A DNA stretch of 44,222 nt. It comes from Desulfuromusa sp. (GTDB lineage: Bacteria; Desulfobacterota; Desulfuromonadia; Desulfuromonadales; Geopsychrobacteraceae). Below the pieces are notes generated by a model that saw only the letters and a list, made by a program, of their open reading frames with translations, had not been told where the DNA came from and did not search any database. The stretch spans positions 1 to 44,222 of the forward strand of contig JAKIUD010000023.1 in NCBI GenBank assembly GCA_021647765.1. The letters run 5' to 3'. Position 1 is the stretch's first letter; every line of letters starts with the position of its first letter. Both the position numbers and the translations under genes were made by a program. Positions 16,076-25,798 of the stretch are shown piece by piece.

Positions 16076-17299
16076 TCACCTTGAAAGACTGGCAAGGTTC
16101 CACATTGGCAGAAAAACCCCTAGCGCTAAGACCAAAACCATTCCACCAATAATCACAATCAAGATTGGTTCAATTGCACTGGAAAGGTTTTTCAAATCAT
16201 AATCAACCTCTCGCTCATAAAAATCGGCGACATCCTCCAGCATGGTATCGACAGACCCGGATTCTTCCCCAACGGCCAGCATTTGTAAAACCAGAGGGGT
16301 AAACATTCCAGTATGGGTGGCACTACGAGTCAATGTATCTCCCCGCTCAATACCACTACGAATCTGTTCAATTTTTTTACCAACATAACTGTTATTCACG
16401 GCACGAGCCGTAAAACCGAGAGCTTGGGATAGTGGGATTCCAGCGGTGTAGCTCATATTGAATCCTCGCGAAAAACGCGCGAGGGTTGAACGCAGGATGA
16501 TACTCCCAACCAGTGGAATTTTCAGTTTATAATGATCCCAGACGTAGCGCCCTTTGGACGTTTTTAACCATTTTTTTACCAAGACAACCAGTAAAAGGGA
16601 TGAGCCCAACAGAACAGGCCAGTAATTTTGCATAAAAGCAGATAAACCCATTAAAATACGGGTTGCCAAAGGAAGTTCAGCTCCAGCGCTGGCAAAAACT
16701 TTTTCAAACGCAGGGATCACGAACAAGCTGATAAAAATAACCGCAAAACCTATAGCGACCAAAACAAAGGTTGGATAGCGCAAAGCCGACTTGATCCGGC
16801 TGATAGTGTCCTTTTCCCGTTCAAAATAGACCGCTAATTGCAAGAAGACTTCATCCAGTTTGCCGGTCACCTCACCAACCTGAACCATGCGGCAGAGCAA
16901 CGCTGGAAAAACTTGCGGATGGCGACTGAATGCACCAGAAAGTTCCATCCCCGATTCGAGGTCGGCTACAACTTGATCCAATGCTTCACCCAAGGTTGGG
17001 TTTCGAGCCGTTTCCACCAACCCACGAATAGCCCTGACTAACGGAACCCCGGACGAATTAAGCGTGTACATCTGGCGACAGAAAAGAATCAGATCATCGA
17101 GTCCAACCTTTGTTTTGCACCAGGACTTGAATTGTTTTCCAAAAGCAAAACTCTGTTTTTGTGCCGTTTCAGTAATACTGATAGGAATTGCATGACTGGC
17201 CTGAAACTGGCTAGCCAATGCCTCAGCGGAAAAAGACTCGGCCTGCCCCTCCAACAGGTGGCCATCAGCATCTCTGACTTTATAATGAAACAAAGGCAT
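16076..17299 (-). CDS. mshG: MshG inner-membrane platform protein (GspF/PilC family)
   Basis: 407 residues with two tandem T2SSF domains, each containing the family patterns: DLILFCRQMYTLNSSGVPLVRAI with MVQVGEVTGKLDEVF, and FSRGFNMSYTAGIPLSQAL with MLAVGEESGSVDTML. Three membrane segments are visible, near residues 170-195, 222-245 and at the C terminus (PILIVIIGGMVLVLALGVFLP). It is the polytopic core around which the MshE motor works. Size is normal. It follows mshE by 46 bases. Confidence 0.93.
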   Translation of the reverse strand: MPLFHYKVRDADGHLLEGQAESFSAEALASQFQASHAIPISITETAQKQSFAFGKQFKSWCKTKVGLDDLILFCRQMYTLNSSGVPLVRAIRGLVETARNPTLGEALDQVVADLESGMELSGAFSRHPQVFPALLCRMVQVGEVTGKLDEVFLQLAVYFEREKDTISRIKSALRYPTFVLVAIGFAVIFISLFVIPAFEKVFASAGAELPLATRILMGLSAFMQNYWPVLLGSSLLLVVLVKKWLKTSKGRYVWDHYKLKIPLVGSIILRSTLARFSRGFNMSYTAGIPLSQALGFTARAVNNSYVGKKIEQIRSGIERGDTLTRSATHTGMFTPLVLQMLAVGEESGSVDTMLEDVADFYEREVDYDLKNLSSAIEPILIVIIGGMVLVLALGVFLPMWNLASLSR

Positions 17300-17345
17300 A
17301 TCTTATTCCGATAACAGGTAAACAGGCGGGCACAGAGTCCCACCC

Positions 17346-19115
17346 TTACGAGATAAATTCAGACTTCTTCTCAGGGGGCACAAAAGTGTCGTCAAGCTGA
17401 CCGGAGACCCGTAACACTTCTTCCATACTGGTGATTCCTTCGAGAGCCAACCGCAAGGCACTGTCCGACAAACTGATAAAACTGGGTAATTCCCGTGCAA
17501 TTGAAGCAAACTCGGCACTATCATCACGCCGCAGCGCATCGGCAAGGTCAAAATTAATTTCCAACAGTTCAAAAATACCAATCCGACCGCTATAACCGGT
17601 ATTATTACAGGCTGAACAACCTCTCCCCTTTTTGAATTCAACCGGATCGCTCGGCAGCTGAATCCGTCCACTATAATTACTCAACCAACTTCGAGTTCCT
17701 GGCTCAAGAGGATCAGAATGACGACAACTTTCGCAAATTTTCCGTACCAGTCGTTGCGCCAACACCGCCCGTAAAGAACTGGCAACCACGTATCCTTCTG
17801 TCCCCATTTCAATTAATCGCAAAGCAGTGCTGATCGCATCATTGGTATGCAAAGTCGACAATACCAGGTGGCCGGTCATGGCCGCACGCAGAGCGATATC
17901 ACTGGTTTCCTTGTCACGCATCTCACCGATCATGACAATATCGGGATCCTGTCTCAACCCGGCGCGCAGAACCTTGGCAAAATCGAGACCAATTTTAGGA
18001 TAAACCTGCACCTGATTGATCCGTGGTAAACGGTACTCGACCGGATCCTCAACGGTAATAATTTTTTTCTCTTCACTGTTCAATCCATTTAAAGCACCGT
18101 AAAGAGTAGTTGTTTTACCGCTACCAGTCGGCCCGGTCACCAGCACCAAACCATGTGGCTGTTTAAGTTGATGGCGAAAACGTTTGAGCAACGCAGGGGG
18201 CATACCAATCTGTTCGAGCTGCAAAATACCACTTGATTGGTCAAGCAAACGCATAACCACAGATTCACCGTACTGCAAAGGCATAGTCGAAAGACGGATA
18301 TCAACGCTGCGCCCTTTAACCCGAACATTGAAACGACCATCCTGAGGAAGGCGCCGCTCTGAGATATCCAGCCCGCAAACCAATTTCAGCCGTGAGACCA
18401 ACGCAGGGGCAATGCGTTTCTCCTTCATCACCTGTTCATGCAAGACACCATCAACCCGCTGCCGAATTCTCAGTACTTTTTCATCCGGTTCAATATGAAT
18501 ATCCGAAGCACCCACCTGAATGGCATCTTCAAATAACGATTTTAACAATCGAACAACCGGAGCATCTTCAACGTCGGCTTCAGTCAATAATTGCTCCAGG
18601 TTAGCGTCGCCCTGAGAAAGCTCTTCTCCCAGTTCCACGGCAATATTGACAATTTCTTGAGTGCGGCGATAAACCGTATCCAGCGCCTTGAGCAACTCGG
18701 TTTCGTAAACAACCGCAAGACTGATTGGTTGTTTGAGGATTTTAGTCAGTTCATCATATGCATAAATGTCGGTCGGATCAGCGACACCAACCAACAATCG
18801 AGCGTCCTCCTGACCCAGAACCATTGCCCGAAACCTGCGCGCAGCGGTTTCCGGCAATAATCGCACCACCTCCGGCTTGTAGTTATAATGCTTCAGATCA
18901 ATAAATGGCAGGCTCATCTGGTCAGCGAGGAATTCATGAAACTGATGGGAGGTCACCAAACCCAGTTCGATCAGAGTATTTCCCAGCTTGCCACCGGTTT
19001 TCTTCTGTGTTGCCAAGGCACTTATCAGCTGTTCTTCAGTGATAACACCATTTTTAACCAGCAAATCACCAATCCGAATTTTTTGCCGCGGGCCTGTTGC
19101 ATGTTCAGTGGACAT
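17346..19115 (-). CDS. mshE: MshE pilus assembly ATPase (GspE/PilB family)
   Basis: 589 residues from ATG 19115 with GAGGAG upstream. N-terminal MshEN/GspE_N region (RIGDLLVKNGVITEEQLISALATQ, then DLKHYNYKPEVVRLLPE), a type known to bind cyclic di-GMP in Vibrio MshE. The motor domain has Walker A GPTGSGKTTTLYGAL (about residue 330), the Asp box, Walker B MIGEMRDKETSDIALRAAMTGH and His box HTNDA. A four-cysteine zinc site (CESC, CSAC) is present. It powers pilus extension. No retraction ATPase (PilT) is encoded in the window. Confidence 0.93.
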   Translation of the reverse strand: MSTEHATGPRQKIRIGDLLVKNGVITEEQLISALATQKKTGGKLGNTLIELGLVTSHQFHEFLADQMSLPFIDLKHYNYKPEVVRLLPETAARRFRAMVLGQEDARLLVGVADPTDIYAYDELTKILKQPISLAVVYETELLKALDTVYRRTQEIVNIAVELGEELSQGDANLEQLLTEADVEDAPVVRLLKSLFEDAIQVGASDIHIEPDEKVLRIRQRVDGVLHEQVMKEKRIAPALVSRLKLVCGLDISERRLPQDGRFNVRVKGRSVDIRLSTMPLQYGESVVMRLLDQSSGILQLEQIGMPPALLKRFRHQLKQPHGLVLVTGPTGSGKTTTLYGALNGLNSEEKKIITVEDPVEYRLPRINQVQVYPKIGLDFAKVLRAGLRQDPDIVMIGEMRDKETSDIALRAAMTGHLVLSTLHTNDAISTALRLIEMGTEGYVVASSLRAVLAQRLVRKICESCRHSDPLEPGTRSWLSNYSGRIQLPSDPVEFKKGRGCSACNNTGYSGRIGIFELLEINFDLADALRRDDSAEFASIARELPSFISLSDSALRLALEGITSMEEVLRVSGQLDDTFVPPEKKSEFIS

Positions 19116-19139
19116 CAAAACTCCTCACCCTTGCTGCGG

Positions 19140-20489
19140 TTATAAAACCTGCAAACGACTTTGAATATAACTTCGCAAATCAGGATTCAATCCCGGTAGT
19201 TTCAATGCCTTTTGATAAGCATTGCGAGCCGGTTCAGGGTTTCCTGATTGCTCTAACGAAATAGCCAGCCCCATTCTCCAGAGTCCCGTTTGTGGTTGGG
19301 TCTGAACCAGTTGACCATAAATCGAACTGGCGGCATTGAACTTTCCAGATTCTTGAAACAGAGCAGCTAACAAAGCATAGTATTCCAGATCTTGAGTCAT
19401 TGCTGGAACGGGTTCCGTTTGCAACAGAGCAATAGCTTCATCTTGACGTTGATCATTTAACAACAGGCGAGCATAAAGTTTACGGAAATCCAGATTTTCC
19501 GGTGTTAGAGATAACCCTTGTTGTAAAACATTTTCAACCTTGCCAAGCTTCATTTGTCGTTGCAACAACCCAACAAGTTGCAAACGGGCATCCACTAACT
19601 TCGGGTTAACCAATAGTGCCTGATTAAAACTTCCCTCTGCAGCTATCCAATGTCCCTTTTTCAACTGTTTCAGACCAGTCTGATAGGCTTGTTTGTCACG
19701 ACTGAGCGGGCTACGATTCCTTCTCACTTTAGCGGCAATTGGCTTTTCTTCCTCAACAACTTTTTCTGCAACAATCGGAGCCGGTTCAGGGACTGAGATC
19801 CGTTTTTCTGGTTTTTCAGTAACCACTGTTATTGCCACAAATTCAACCAGCAAGCGATGTCCCTGATCGAGATCATCAACAAATTGAAAACTCCGCACCT
19901 GGGCATGTTCATCCAAAGCAACCAATAGTTGCAAAGTCTGTTTCTGTGGAATCAAACTGATCCGTTTGAGTAACGGGCCCGACAGCTTAGGAATCTTGAA
20001 ATCTGTCCCGATCTGGGTCTGGCTAAAACTGACCACCAACTGGGTTGTTCCGGAACCATTCTGCAACAGACGATATTCAGGTAGTTGTGCAAAGGTCAGA
20101 CTTAATTGAGCACTCTTTTCATCTTCCGCCACCCCAAGGTGAAGAAGTTCTGCCACAAGTTGCTCAGCTACTGCTGGAGCGGGGCTTTGAATCAACGCGC
20201 TAACCGATGGTTGTAAGCTCTCTGCGGGAATCCTTGCAGCGATAGCAGGCACAGCAATCTTTTGCCGAACAAATAATGATGGAACAACAGGTTTTGTCAG
20301 TACCAGGGCAGGAAGAGTTTTGACCCCCGCCCAAGCAATACCAGCCAGGAGCAAAACCCCACCAATCAGTAAGAAAACTTTTGTGGATATCTTTTCGCTC
20401 ACCACTAGCGGTGTTTCGTTACATGGCAAATAACCCTCTCGCTTATGGCGTTTTTCCAGATCACGAAGCATTTCATTGATCAAACTCAT
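19140..20489 (-). CDS. mshN: MshN-like membrane-anchored TPR protein
   Basis: 449 residues from ATG 20489, which overlaps the mshM stop (ATGA) and is preceded by GGGGGGG; an in-frame upstream start lacks these. The opening SLINEMLRDLEKRHKR is the hallmark of MshN/GspB-like proteins. One transmembrane helix (VFLLIGGVLLLAGIAWAGV) at about 34-52, a proline-rich linker, a beta region at about 125-220, and a C-terminal array of tetratricopeptide repeats from about 270. Thought to link the platform to the secretin in the periplasm. Confidence 0.87.
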   Translation of the reverse strand: MSLINEMLRDLEKRHKREGYLPCNETPLVVSEKISTKVFLLIGGVLLLAGIAWAGVKTLPALVLTKPVVPSLFVRQKIAVPAIAARIPAESLQPSVSALIQSPAPAVAEQLVAELLHLGVAEDEKSAQLSLTFAQLPEYRLLQNGSGTTQLVVSFSQTQIGTDFKIPKLSGPLLKRISLIPQKQTLQLLVALDEHAQVRSFQFVDDLDQGHRLLVEFVAITVVTEKPEKRISVPEPAPIVAEKVVEEEKPIAAKVRRNRSPLSRDKQAYQTGLKQLKKGHWIAAEGSFNQALLVNPKLVDARLQLVGLLQRQMKLGKVENVLQQGLSLTPENLDFRKLYARLLLNDQRQDEAIALLQTEPVPAMTQDLEYYALLAALFQESGKFNAASSIYGQLVQTQPQTGLWRMGLAISLEQSGNPEPARNAYQKALKLPGLNPDLRSYIQSRLQVL

Positions 20490-21394
20490 CGTAGTCCCCC
20501 CCAAATAAGCAGAGTGGTCACCGCAATGCACATAACCATGCCAAACTCTAAAGCGTACACTGAAAAAAACTTTCTATTTGACAGCTCCAGCCCATGGGTA
20601 TCTTTGATTGCCGTCAAAATCATGTTTCGATTTATTTTCCTCACTCCCTTGCCATAAGCAACCAGCAGTGATTTATGGGCAAGCAGATTAACCAGTCTGG
20701 GCACTCCCTTACTTGCTTTGTGCAACAACCGAACTGCGGAAGGTACAAATAAGCTTTCCCCATTAAATCCAGCAACCCGCAGACGATGATCAAGGTAAGC
20801 AGACAACTCACAATGATGCAAAGTTGTCAGGGTGTAAGAAAAAGTAATGCGCTGCCGCAGTTGGCGTAAATTGTCTTCAGCCAAACGTTGTTCAAATTCG
20901 GGCTGTGCAAAGAAAAAGATATGCAATAACTTTTCCTTTTCTGTTTCCAGGTTACTGAGCAAACGTAACGCTTCCAAACTTCGATATGGCATAGCTTGGG
21001 CTTCATCAATCAAAACAACGAGAGGTCGTTTTATTTTTCGCAACCGAACCAATTCAGCAAAAATCCCCTGACACAACTGTTGCAGAGAGGCTTTTTCAGG
21101 TAAACCCAGCTGTAAATCATGACTGATTGCCTGATATAATTCGAGTGGCGTCAGAAGGGGATTGGGGAGATAGGCAGTGGCACAGTCATCCTGTAGCAGC
21201 TTCAACAGTTGACGACAAAGGAGAGTTTTCCCCGTACCCACCTCTCCAGTCACACGCACAAACCCCTCACCGTTGCGCAACGCAACCAACAGGACATTGA
21301 GTGCCTCCTGATGACCGCTATATCGGTAAAAATATTCGGTATCGGGAGTCAGGGAGAAAGGTTTCTCCTTCAGTGCATAAAACTGCTCATACAT
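20486..21394 (-). CDS. mshM: MshM ATPase (ExeA/GspA-like)
   Basis: 302 residues starting MYEQFYALKEKPFSLTPDTEYFY, the usual ExeA/MshM opening. Walker A GEVGTGKT (50-57), Walker B LVVLIDEAQ (125-133), sensor-like RQRITFSY and the C-terminal GVPRLVNLLAHKSLLVAYG. A hydrophobic segment close to the C terminus anchors it in the inner membrane, though the periplasmic peptidoglycan-binding part of ExeA is missing. It is thought to assist secretin or pilus assembly. Confidence 0.9.
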   Translation of the reverse strand: MYEQFYALKEKPFSLTPDTEYFYRYSGHQEALNVLLVALRNGEGFVRVTGEVGTGKTLLCRQLLKLLQDDCATAYLPNPLLTPLELYQAISHDLQLGLPEKASLQQLCQGIFAELVRLRKIKRPLVVLIDEAQAMPYRSLEALRLLSNLETEKEKLLHIFFFAQPEFEQRLAEDNLRQLRQRITFSYTLTTLHHCELSAYLDHRLRVAGFNGESLFVPSAVRLLHKASKGVPRLVNLLAHKSLLVAYGKGVRKINRNMILTAIKDTHGLELSNRKFFSVYALEFGMVMCIAVTTLLIWGGLR

Positions 21395-21412
21395 AAGACC
21401 AGGCCTGTTTCA

Positions 21413-23122
21413 CTAGAATTGCCGCCAGTTCTGCTGAAGCTGAGGAGATATCTGCTCGATTCGCTGCCTTGAAGCATCTAAGCTGGCTGCCCAATCTGCC
21501 GGGCTGCCAATCACCTGCGGGCGGAGCAAAATCACCAGTTCACTCTTACGTGAGATTGACTTGGTATGGCGGAATAGAGCTCCAAGACCAGGAATATCAC
21601 TCAATATGGGGATCCCAGATTCTTTTGTTTCAATGTTTTCCTGCATCAAACCGCCGATCACAACCAACTGACCACTGTTAGCAAATACCACGCTATCCGA
21701 CTCACGAATCGTACTGAACGCGACAGGAATACTCTGATCTACACCAAAAGCATTGATTTGTTTATTCTGATCAACCACCTCACTGACCGTCGGATGGATA
21801 TGCAAGATAATCTGACCGTTTGCGCTGATCTGTGGAGTCACATCTAAGGCAATCCCGGAAAAGAAAGGAGTCAGAGTGATATCATTTGAACTGGTCGTTG
21901 TTGTTCCGGTGTTGGTATCGCTGGATATATCGGTGACAAAATATTCATCCGAACCAACTTTAATCACCGCTTTCTGGTTGTTTATCGTAGAAATTCTCGG
22001 ACTGGACAGAACCTGGACATCTCCTTGACTTTCAAGCATTTCGACAAATCCCTGAAAGTCATTAAAATTCAGGGCGAGACTGAACACCCCACCAAAAGCA
22101 AGGGAGTCCAGTCCATTCGGCAAAACACCTCCAGGAGTCAGATTCCCGCTATTACCAGTACTTTCAGAATACCCATTGGTAAAAACAGAGCCACCACCAG
22201 TCTGACCTATGAGAGCACTTTTCCCACTCTGAGTCTCTGCCAAGGCCGCCCAATTTATACCACTCTGAAACCCATCAGAAAGTCTTACTTCAATGATTTT
22301 AGCCTCGATAATAACCTGGCGCTGCAAGTTGCTCTGAATGCTTTTCAAATAACCTTCGACCTGACGCAACTCCTCCGGCATCGCAACGACAACCACCACA
22401 CTGGCCTGCGGCTGGACAACCACTTTGCGCCCACCTTTGCTACCAATCAGGCTTTCGAGTGCATTACGCAGTTCCGGCCAAAAATCGGCCGTCGATTCCG
22501 TATCTATCTGACTTCCCGAAGTTGTACCGCCACCGGTTCTGCTATTATCGTTATTGTCAGAACTATCAGATTGTGTTACTTGACCGGAGCTCACCCGAGT
22601 CTGGGAGGTTCCTTTGCGCATCAGATTTAGATAGTTCACTTGGAACGTCTGAGCCTGCAAACCTGCCGGCATCACCTGATAAATACTGCCGGTTTGAAAA
22701 AATGGGTAACCATAAACATTATGAATCACCTGAAGGACTTCTTCTATTGTCGTATTTTTCAGATCAACACTGATCGCTCCAGAGACTTCAGGATGTACAA
22801 CCATACTGATTGGACTCCCTTCGACCAGGCTCATAAAAAAATCCCGGGCAGGCACTTGGCTGGCAGCAATATCAAAACGTGCCTCATTCTTCAGGTCAGG
22901 TGGTGACAGAAACTGTGAAGAAGGGATCAATGCGGAGCGAACTTCAGGAGGAGGAGGCGGAACCACAGCCTTACTGGCTATTTCCATCGGTTCTTCCAAA
23001 ACCTGATTTATTGACTCTAGCGGAGTTCCACCTCTTGGTGGAGGAGCACAACCAGCAAAACCCAGCAAACAAATCATGACGGCAACAAGCCCCCGACACA
23101 GATGGAATGAAAATATTTTCAC
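21413..23122 (-). CDS. mshL: MshL outer-membrane secretin
   Basis: 569 residues from GTG 23122, overlapping the mshK stop (GTGA). Lipoprotein signal with lipobox FAGC at about 22-25. An N0-type domain (DLKNTTIEEVLQVIHNVYGYPF) and a second N domain (PQASVVVVVAMPEELRQVEGYL) lead to the secretin core: QVIIEAKIIEVRLSDGFQSGINW, VLSSPRISTINNQKAVIKVG, ILHIHPTVSEV and VIGGLMQENIETKESGIPILSDIPGLGALFRH. A Ser/Thr-rich linker at about 165-205 is low complexity. It forms the pore through which the pilus leaves the cell. Confidence 0.93.
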   Translation of the reverse strand: MKIFSFHLCRGLVAVMICLLGFAGCAPPPRGGTPLESINQVLEEPMEIASKAVVPPPPPEVRSALIPSSQFLSPPDLKNEARFDIAASQVPARDFFMSLVEGSPISMVVHPEVSGAISVDLKNTTIEEVLQVIHNVYGYPFFQTGSIYQVMPAGLQAQTFQVNYLNLMRKGTSQTRVSSGQVTQSDSSDNNDNSRTGGGTTSGSQIDTESTADFWPELRNALESLIGSKGGRKVVVQPQASVVVVVAMPEELRQVEGYLKSIQSNLQRQVIIEAKIIEVRLSDGFQSGINWAALAETQSGKSALIGQTGGGSVFTNGYSESTGNSGNLTPGGVLPNGLDSLAFGGVFSLALNFNDFQGFVEMLESQGDVQVLSSPRISTINNQKAVIKVGSDEYFVTDISSDTNTGTTTTSSNDITLTPFFSGIALDVTPQISANGQIILHIHPTVSEVVDQNKQINAFGVDQSIPVAFSTIRESDSVVFANSGQLVVIGGLMQENIETKESGIPILSDIPGLGALFRHTKSISRKSELVILLRPQVIGSPADWAASLDASRQRIEQISPQLQQNWRQF

Positions 23123-23517
23123 GGTTTGCTCCCTTTTCTGACAACCTTTTTGGCAGATATCTTTTTTAATCCGGTTCCAGCCCGGTGCAACACAATTGTT
23201 CTCTGCTTATTTTTTAGTACGACCCTGTCGGAAGCTATCTGAACCAGCTTATAACCATCCAGCAGCTCATTCACTTGCAATGATTCTCCATTGATAACAG
23301 CAACTGAACGTCCTGCAGAAGTCAGCACTGTTGTCAGTTTCCAATTATGAGTATCTACCTGAAGCTTTTTTACCATGGCAGATTTCTTGGCAACTGGAAT
23401 TTGATAGTGAACCGGCCGCATCGGATCGACAAACTGCTCAGAGGTTGCTGCGCAACAATTTCCGGCACCATACAAGAACAGCAGCAGCACGATTATTCCA
23501 AGTTTTTTAGCCACCAA
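23119..23517 (-). CDS. mshK: MshK-like small periplasmic pilus protein
   Basis: 132 residues from TTG 23517 with GGAGGG upstream; GTG 23514 is the other candidate. Signal peptide KKLGIIVLLLFLYGAGNCCAA, then FVDPMRPVHYQIP, WKLTTVLTSAGRSVAVINGESLQVNELLDGYKLVQIASDRVVLK, matching the MshK/PilP-like beta fold that contacts the secretin. The basic C-terminal tail is unstructured. It overlaps mshJ and mshL. Confidence 0.82.
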   Translation of the reverse strand: MVAKKLGIIVLLLFLYGAGNCCAATSEQFVDPMRPVHYQIPVAKKSAMVKKLQVDTHNWKLTTVLTSAGRSVAVINGESLQVNELLDGYKLVQIASDRVVLKNKQRTIVLHRAGTGLKKISAKKVVRKGSKP

Positions 23518-24172
23518 TCCAGCCCTCCGTCAGACTCAAGGTATAAACCTGTAAACGTACTGTTGCTTTTGGGTACCCAGCAGAAGCAACAGCAACTTCG
23601 ACTTCCTCCCAGACCATGGCGCGGGGAAGTTGCTCCAACTGGCGCAAATATTTCAGTAGCGTCAGGTAATCGCCCGAAAACTCCATTCGTAAACGATGAC
23701 GATAGAGTGTTGGCAGAACGACATCCTCAGACACCTGCTTATCCAGTTGCAACAATTCTGGAGAAAGATTTTCCAGACTGAGGAGCTGCAGTTTTTTCTG
23801 CTGAGTCAGTAAGTCTTTTAATAATGCGGGCATCTCCCGTGGAGAGACAAGGCTGACAATATTCGCTTCAAGTTGGTGATGAAGTTTCTCTGCTTCTTGA
23901 GTTAATACTTCAAGTCGGAGCCGGTTTTCTTTGTCAGGATCGCTCCCTTTACGTGCTCTGATCACTGCTTCTCGATTCTGCAGATCAGCCACGCTTTGCC
24001 TTAATTCTGTCACCTCGCTACGAGCAGCGTTACACTGTTTAAAATATGGCTGTAACACAAAAAGATTCACCAAAAACAGTAGAACAATCACAATACAAAT
24101 CAGCAGAACAATACGCTCCCGTTGTGAGCGTTGGTCGTACCATTGCGACAATGATTCGGCTTTAGTTGTCAT
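23507..24172 (-). CDS. mshJ: MshJ-like inner-membrane protein (GspM/PilO-type)
   Basis: 221 residues from ATG 24172, which overlaps the previous stop by 11 bases; an upstream in-frame start is less likely. Layout: short cytoplasmic SLSQWYDQRSQRERI, one membrane helix (VLLICIVIVLLFLVNLFVL), a coiled coil at about 35-95 and a ferredoxin-like C-terminal domain with the family sequence LPTLYRHRLRMEFSGDYLTLLKYLRQLE. It aligns the platform with the secretin. Confidence 0.85.
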   Translation of the reverse strand: MTTKAESLSQWYDQRSQRERIVLLICIVIVLLFLVNLFVLQPYFKQCNAARSEVTELRQSVADLQNREAVIRARKGSDPDKENRLRLEVLTQEAEKLHHQLEANIVSLVSPREMPALLKDLLTQQKKLQLLSLENLSPELLQLDKQVSEDVVLPTLYRHRLRMEFSGDYLTLLKYLRQLEQLPRAMVWEEVEVAVASAGYPKATVRLQVYTLSLTEGWIGG

Positions 24173-24773
24173 CGTAGCGCCCCCGCGTAGAATCAAGCTC
24201 AAAATCAACTTGCCCGGACTGTCCTTCCAACCGCTTTAATTGCAACCGGGAAAAGACCTGACCACCAAAAATATTTTTCTCCCCCAGAAGCTGTAAATAT
24301 ACTGGAATCCGTTCTGGCTTGAGAGCACTCCCGGTGAGCTGAACTTCCTGACCTCCGTGCAGAAGGCTGATTTTTCGCAACCAGAGTCCCTGCTGAGGGT
24401 AGCGAGCCAGCCCTTCTAGCGATGCCAGAATCGCTCCATTACTCTCCTGATCCTGGTTAGAAAAATAATCGAGAGCTGTCCTCTGTCCTTGTAACTCCTG
24501 CTCAACCCGTTTGATTTTTTCCTGCAAAAGAACATTTTGTTCACGTTCTGGGTATTGATTCTCCAATTCAACAACACGAGCACTGAGAGTTTGTTGTTGC
24601 TGGCGTAATTCTTCCACCTGTTTCTTCATCAAACCAGCCTGCCAATAACTATAGAGACCAGCCAACACCAGGCAGATAAAGACAACAACCAGAAGCAACC
24701 CTGACTGTCGGCTCTGAAATGGTTCAGGTTTATCGATCAATACACCCTGGTATAAATTAATCTGCTGACGCAT
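24162..24773 (-). CDS. PilN-like pilus protein (second MshI-type component)
   Basis: 203 residues from ATG 24773 in a TGATG overlap with mshI. It begins MRQQINLYQG, the conserved PilN cytoplasmic peptide that binds PilM, followed by one membrane helix (GLLLVVVFICLVLAGLYSYW), a coiled coil at about 52-110 and a PilN-type domain (LEGLARYPQQGLWLRKISLLHGGQEVQLTGSAL). It corresponds to the small second MshI gene (MshI1/MshI2) of other MSHA loci. Confidence 0.85.
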   Translation of the reverse strand: MRQQINLYQGVLIDKPEPFQSRQSGLLLVVVFICLVLAGLYSYWQAGLMKKQVEELRQQQQTLSARVVELENQYPEREQNVLLQEKIKRVEQELQGQRTALDYFSNQDQESNGAILASLEGLARYPQQGLWLRKISLLHGGQEVQLTGSALKPERIPVYLQLLGEKNIFGGQVFSRLQLKRLEGQSGQVDFELDSTRGRYDDN

Positions 24774-25729
24774 CAATTGTCCTCCTGCCGTAAAGCACCA
24801 CCAATCGCCAACAAATGCCGATTCAACTGAATCTGGTCGCTCTCTCCAGCAACGGCCAAAATACCCTCAAAACCTAAAGGTTCAACCTGGGTTACCAGAT
24901 AATCGTTTAAATAGCTGATGACAGCCGGAATCTCCCGTTGCGTCTGCGCAACCAACAAACGGGAAACCATCGGCAAATGAAAGGTGCTTTCGCAATAGTC
25001 AAAAGAACGTTGGATCTCCAGCACGATAGTGTCAAGTTGCTCCGTCAATGCTTCATAGTCACCGTCAGCGAAAGGGATCAGATCCTCCATCCCGCTACTG
25101 AGCCACCGAACCAGATACAGGATCCCCTCGCGGACAATGACCAGGATCCCACTCTTCTCAAGTAGCAGCAGCAGTGCTACTCCCCGGTCATCTTCGACAA
25201 ATAATTCACAAATATTGCGCAAGGCCAACTCTGGAATGTCAATTGACTCAAGAGACAGATTGCACTGTTCAATTAACTGAACCCGATCACGTAAAAGTTT
25301 CTGCTGAGCAGAAACAACATAGGTCAGTGGTTTTTTTTCACTGCCAAAGGGGGGAACTTCAAAAAGGTCAATAACAGCCTCTTCGGGAGGATAATCGATC
25401 CGCTCACGGATCTGCCAACGGGCGGCATCACGGCGTTCACTGTCCAGCAATTCAGCCATTTCTACCTGGATTGTTTGATAGGAATCAGCTGACAACACGA
25501 CAACACAGCGGGAATTCTGCAGATGGTGTCGACGCACAAGCTGTTCCAAAGCGCTATTACGTTCTTCCACAGAAGAAAATGTCTCGCGATCTGCAAACTG
25601 TAGAGTGGCCAGCCCCATCTGGTCACGCTTGACACCGGCAACACTGATACCATCGCTCTCCAGATACAGAGAAACAGTAGAACCATTTACCTTACCTTTA
25701 CTGGAAAAAATTCCCAGAACAGCCTCCAA
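24773..25729 (-). CDS. mshI: MshI, PilM-like actin-fold pilus protein
   Basis: 318 residues if read from TTG 25729. A rare CTG at 25717, preceded at five bases by GGAGG, would give the more family-like start GIFSSKGK, so the true start is open. The sequence contains the MshI/PilM features: DGISVAGVKRD, VVVLSADSYQTIQVEMAELLDSERRDAARWQIRERIDYP, VEQ-type ELALRNICEL and LAIGGALR at the C terminus. It is cytoplasmic and should bind the PilN-like N terminus. It is the first gene of the pilus cluster; no MshH-type regulator precedes it. Confidence 0.85.
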   Translation of the reverse strand: MEAVLGIFSSKGKVNGSTVSLYLESDGISVAGVKRDQMGLATLQFADRETFSSVEERNSALEQLVRRHHLQNSRCVVVLSADSYQTIQVEMAELLDSERRDAARWQIRERIDYPPEEAVIDLFEVPPFGSEKKPLTYVVSAQQKLLRDRVQLIEQCNLSLESIDIPELALRNICELFVEDDRGVALLLLLEKSGILVIVREGILYLVRWLSSGMEDLIPFADGDYEALTEQLDTIVLEIQRSFDYCESTFHLPMVSRLLVAQTQREIPAVISYLNDYLVTQVEPLGFEGILAVAGESDQIQLNRHLLAIGGALRQEDN

Positions 25730-25798
25730 TTAAGAAATTTTATTTTGTGAATGCTAATGTTTTAATGGATTAAACATCATTACAGCGTAATAATCAAC

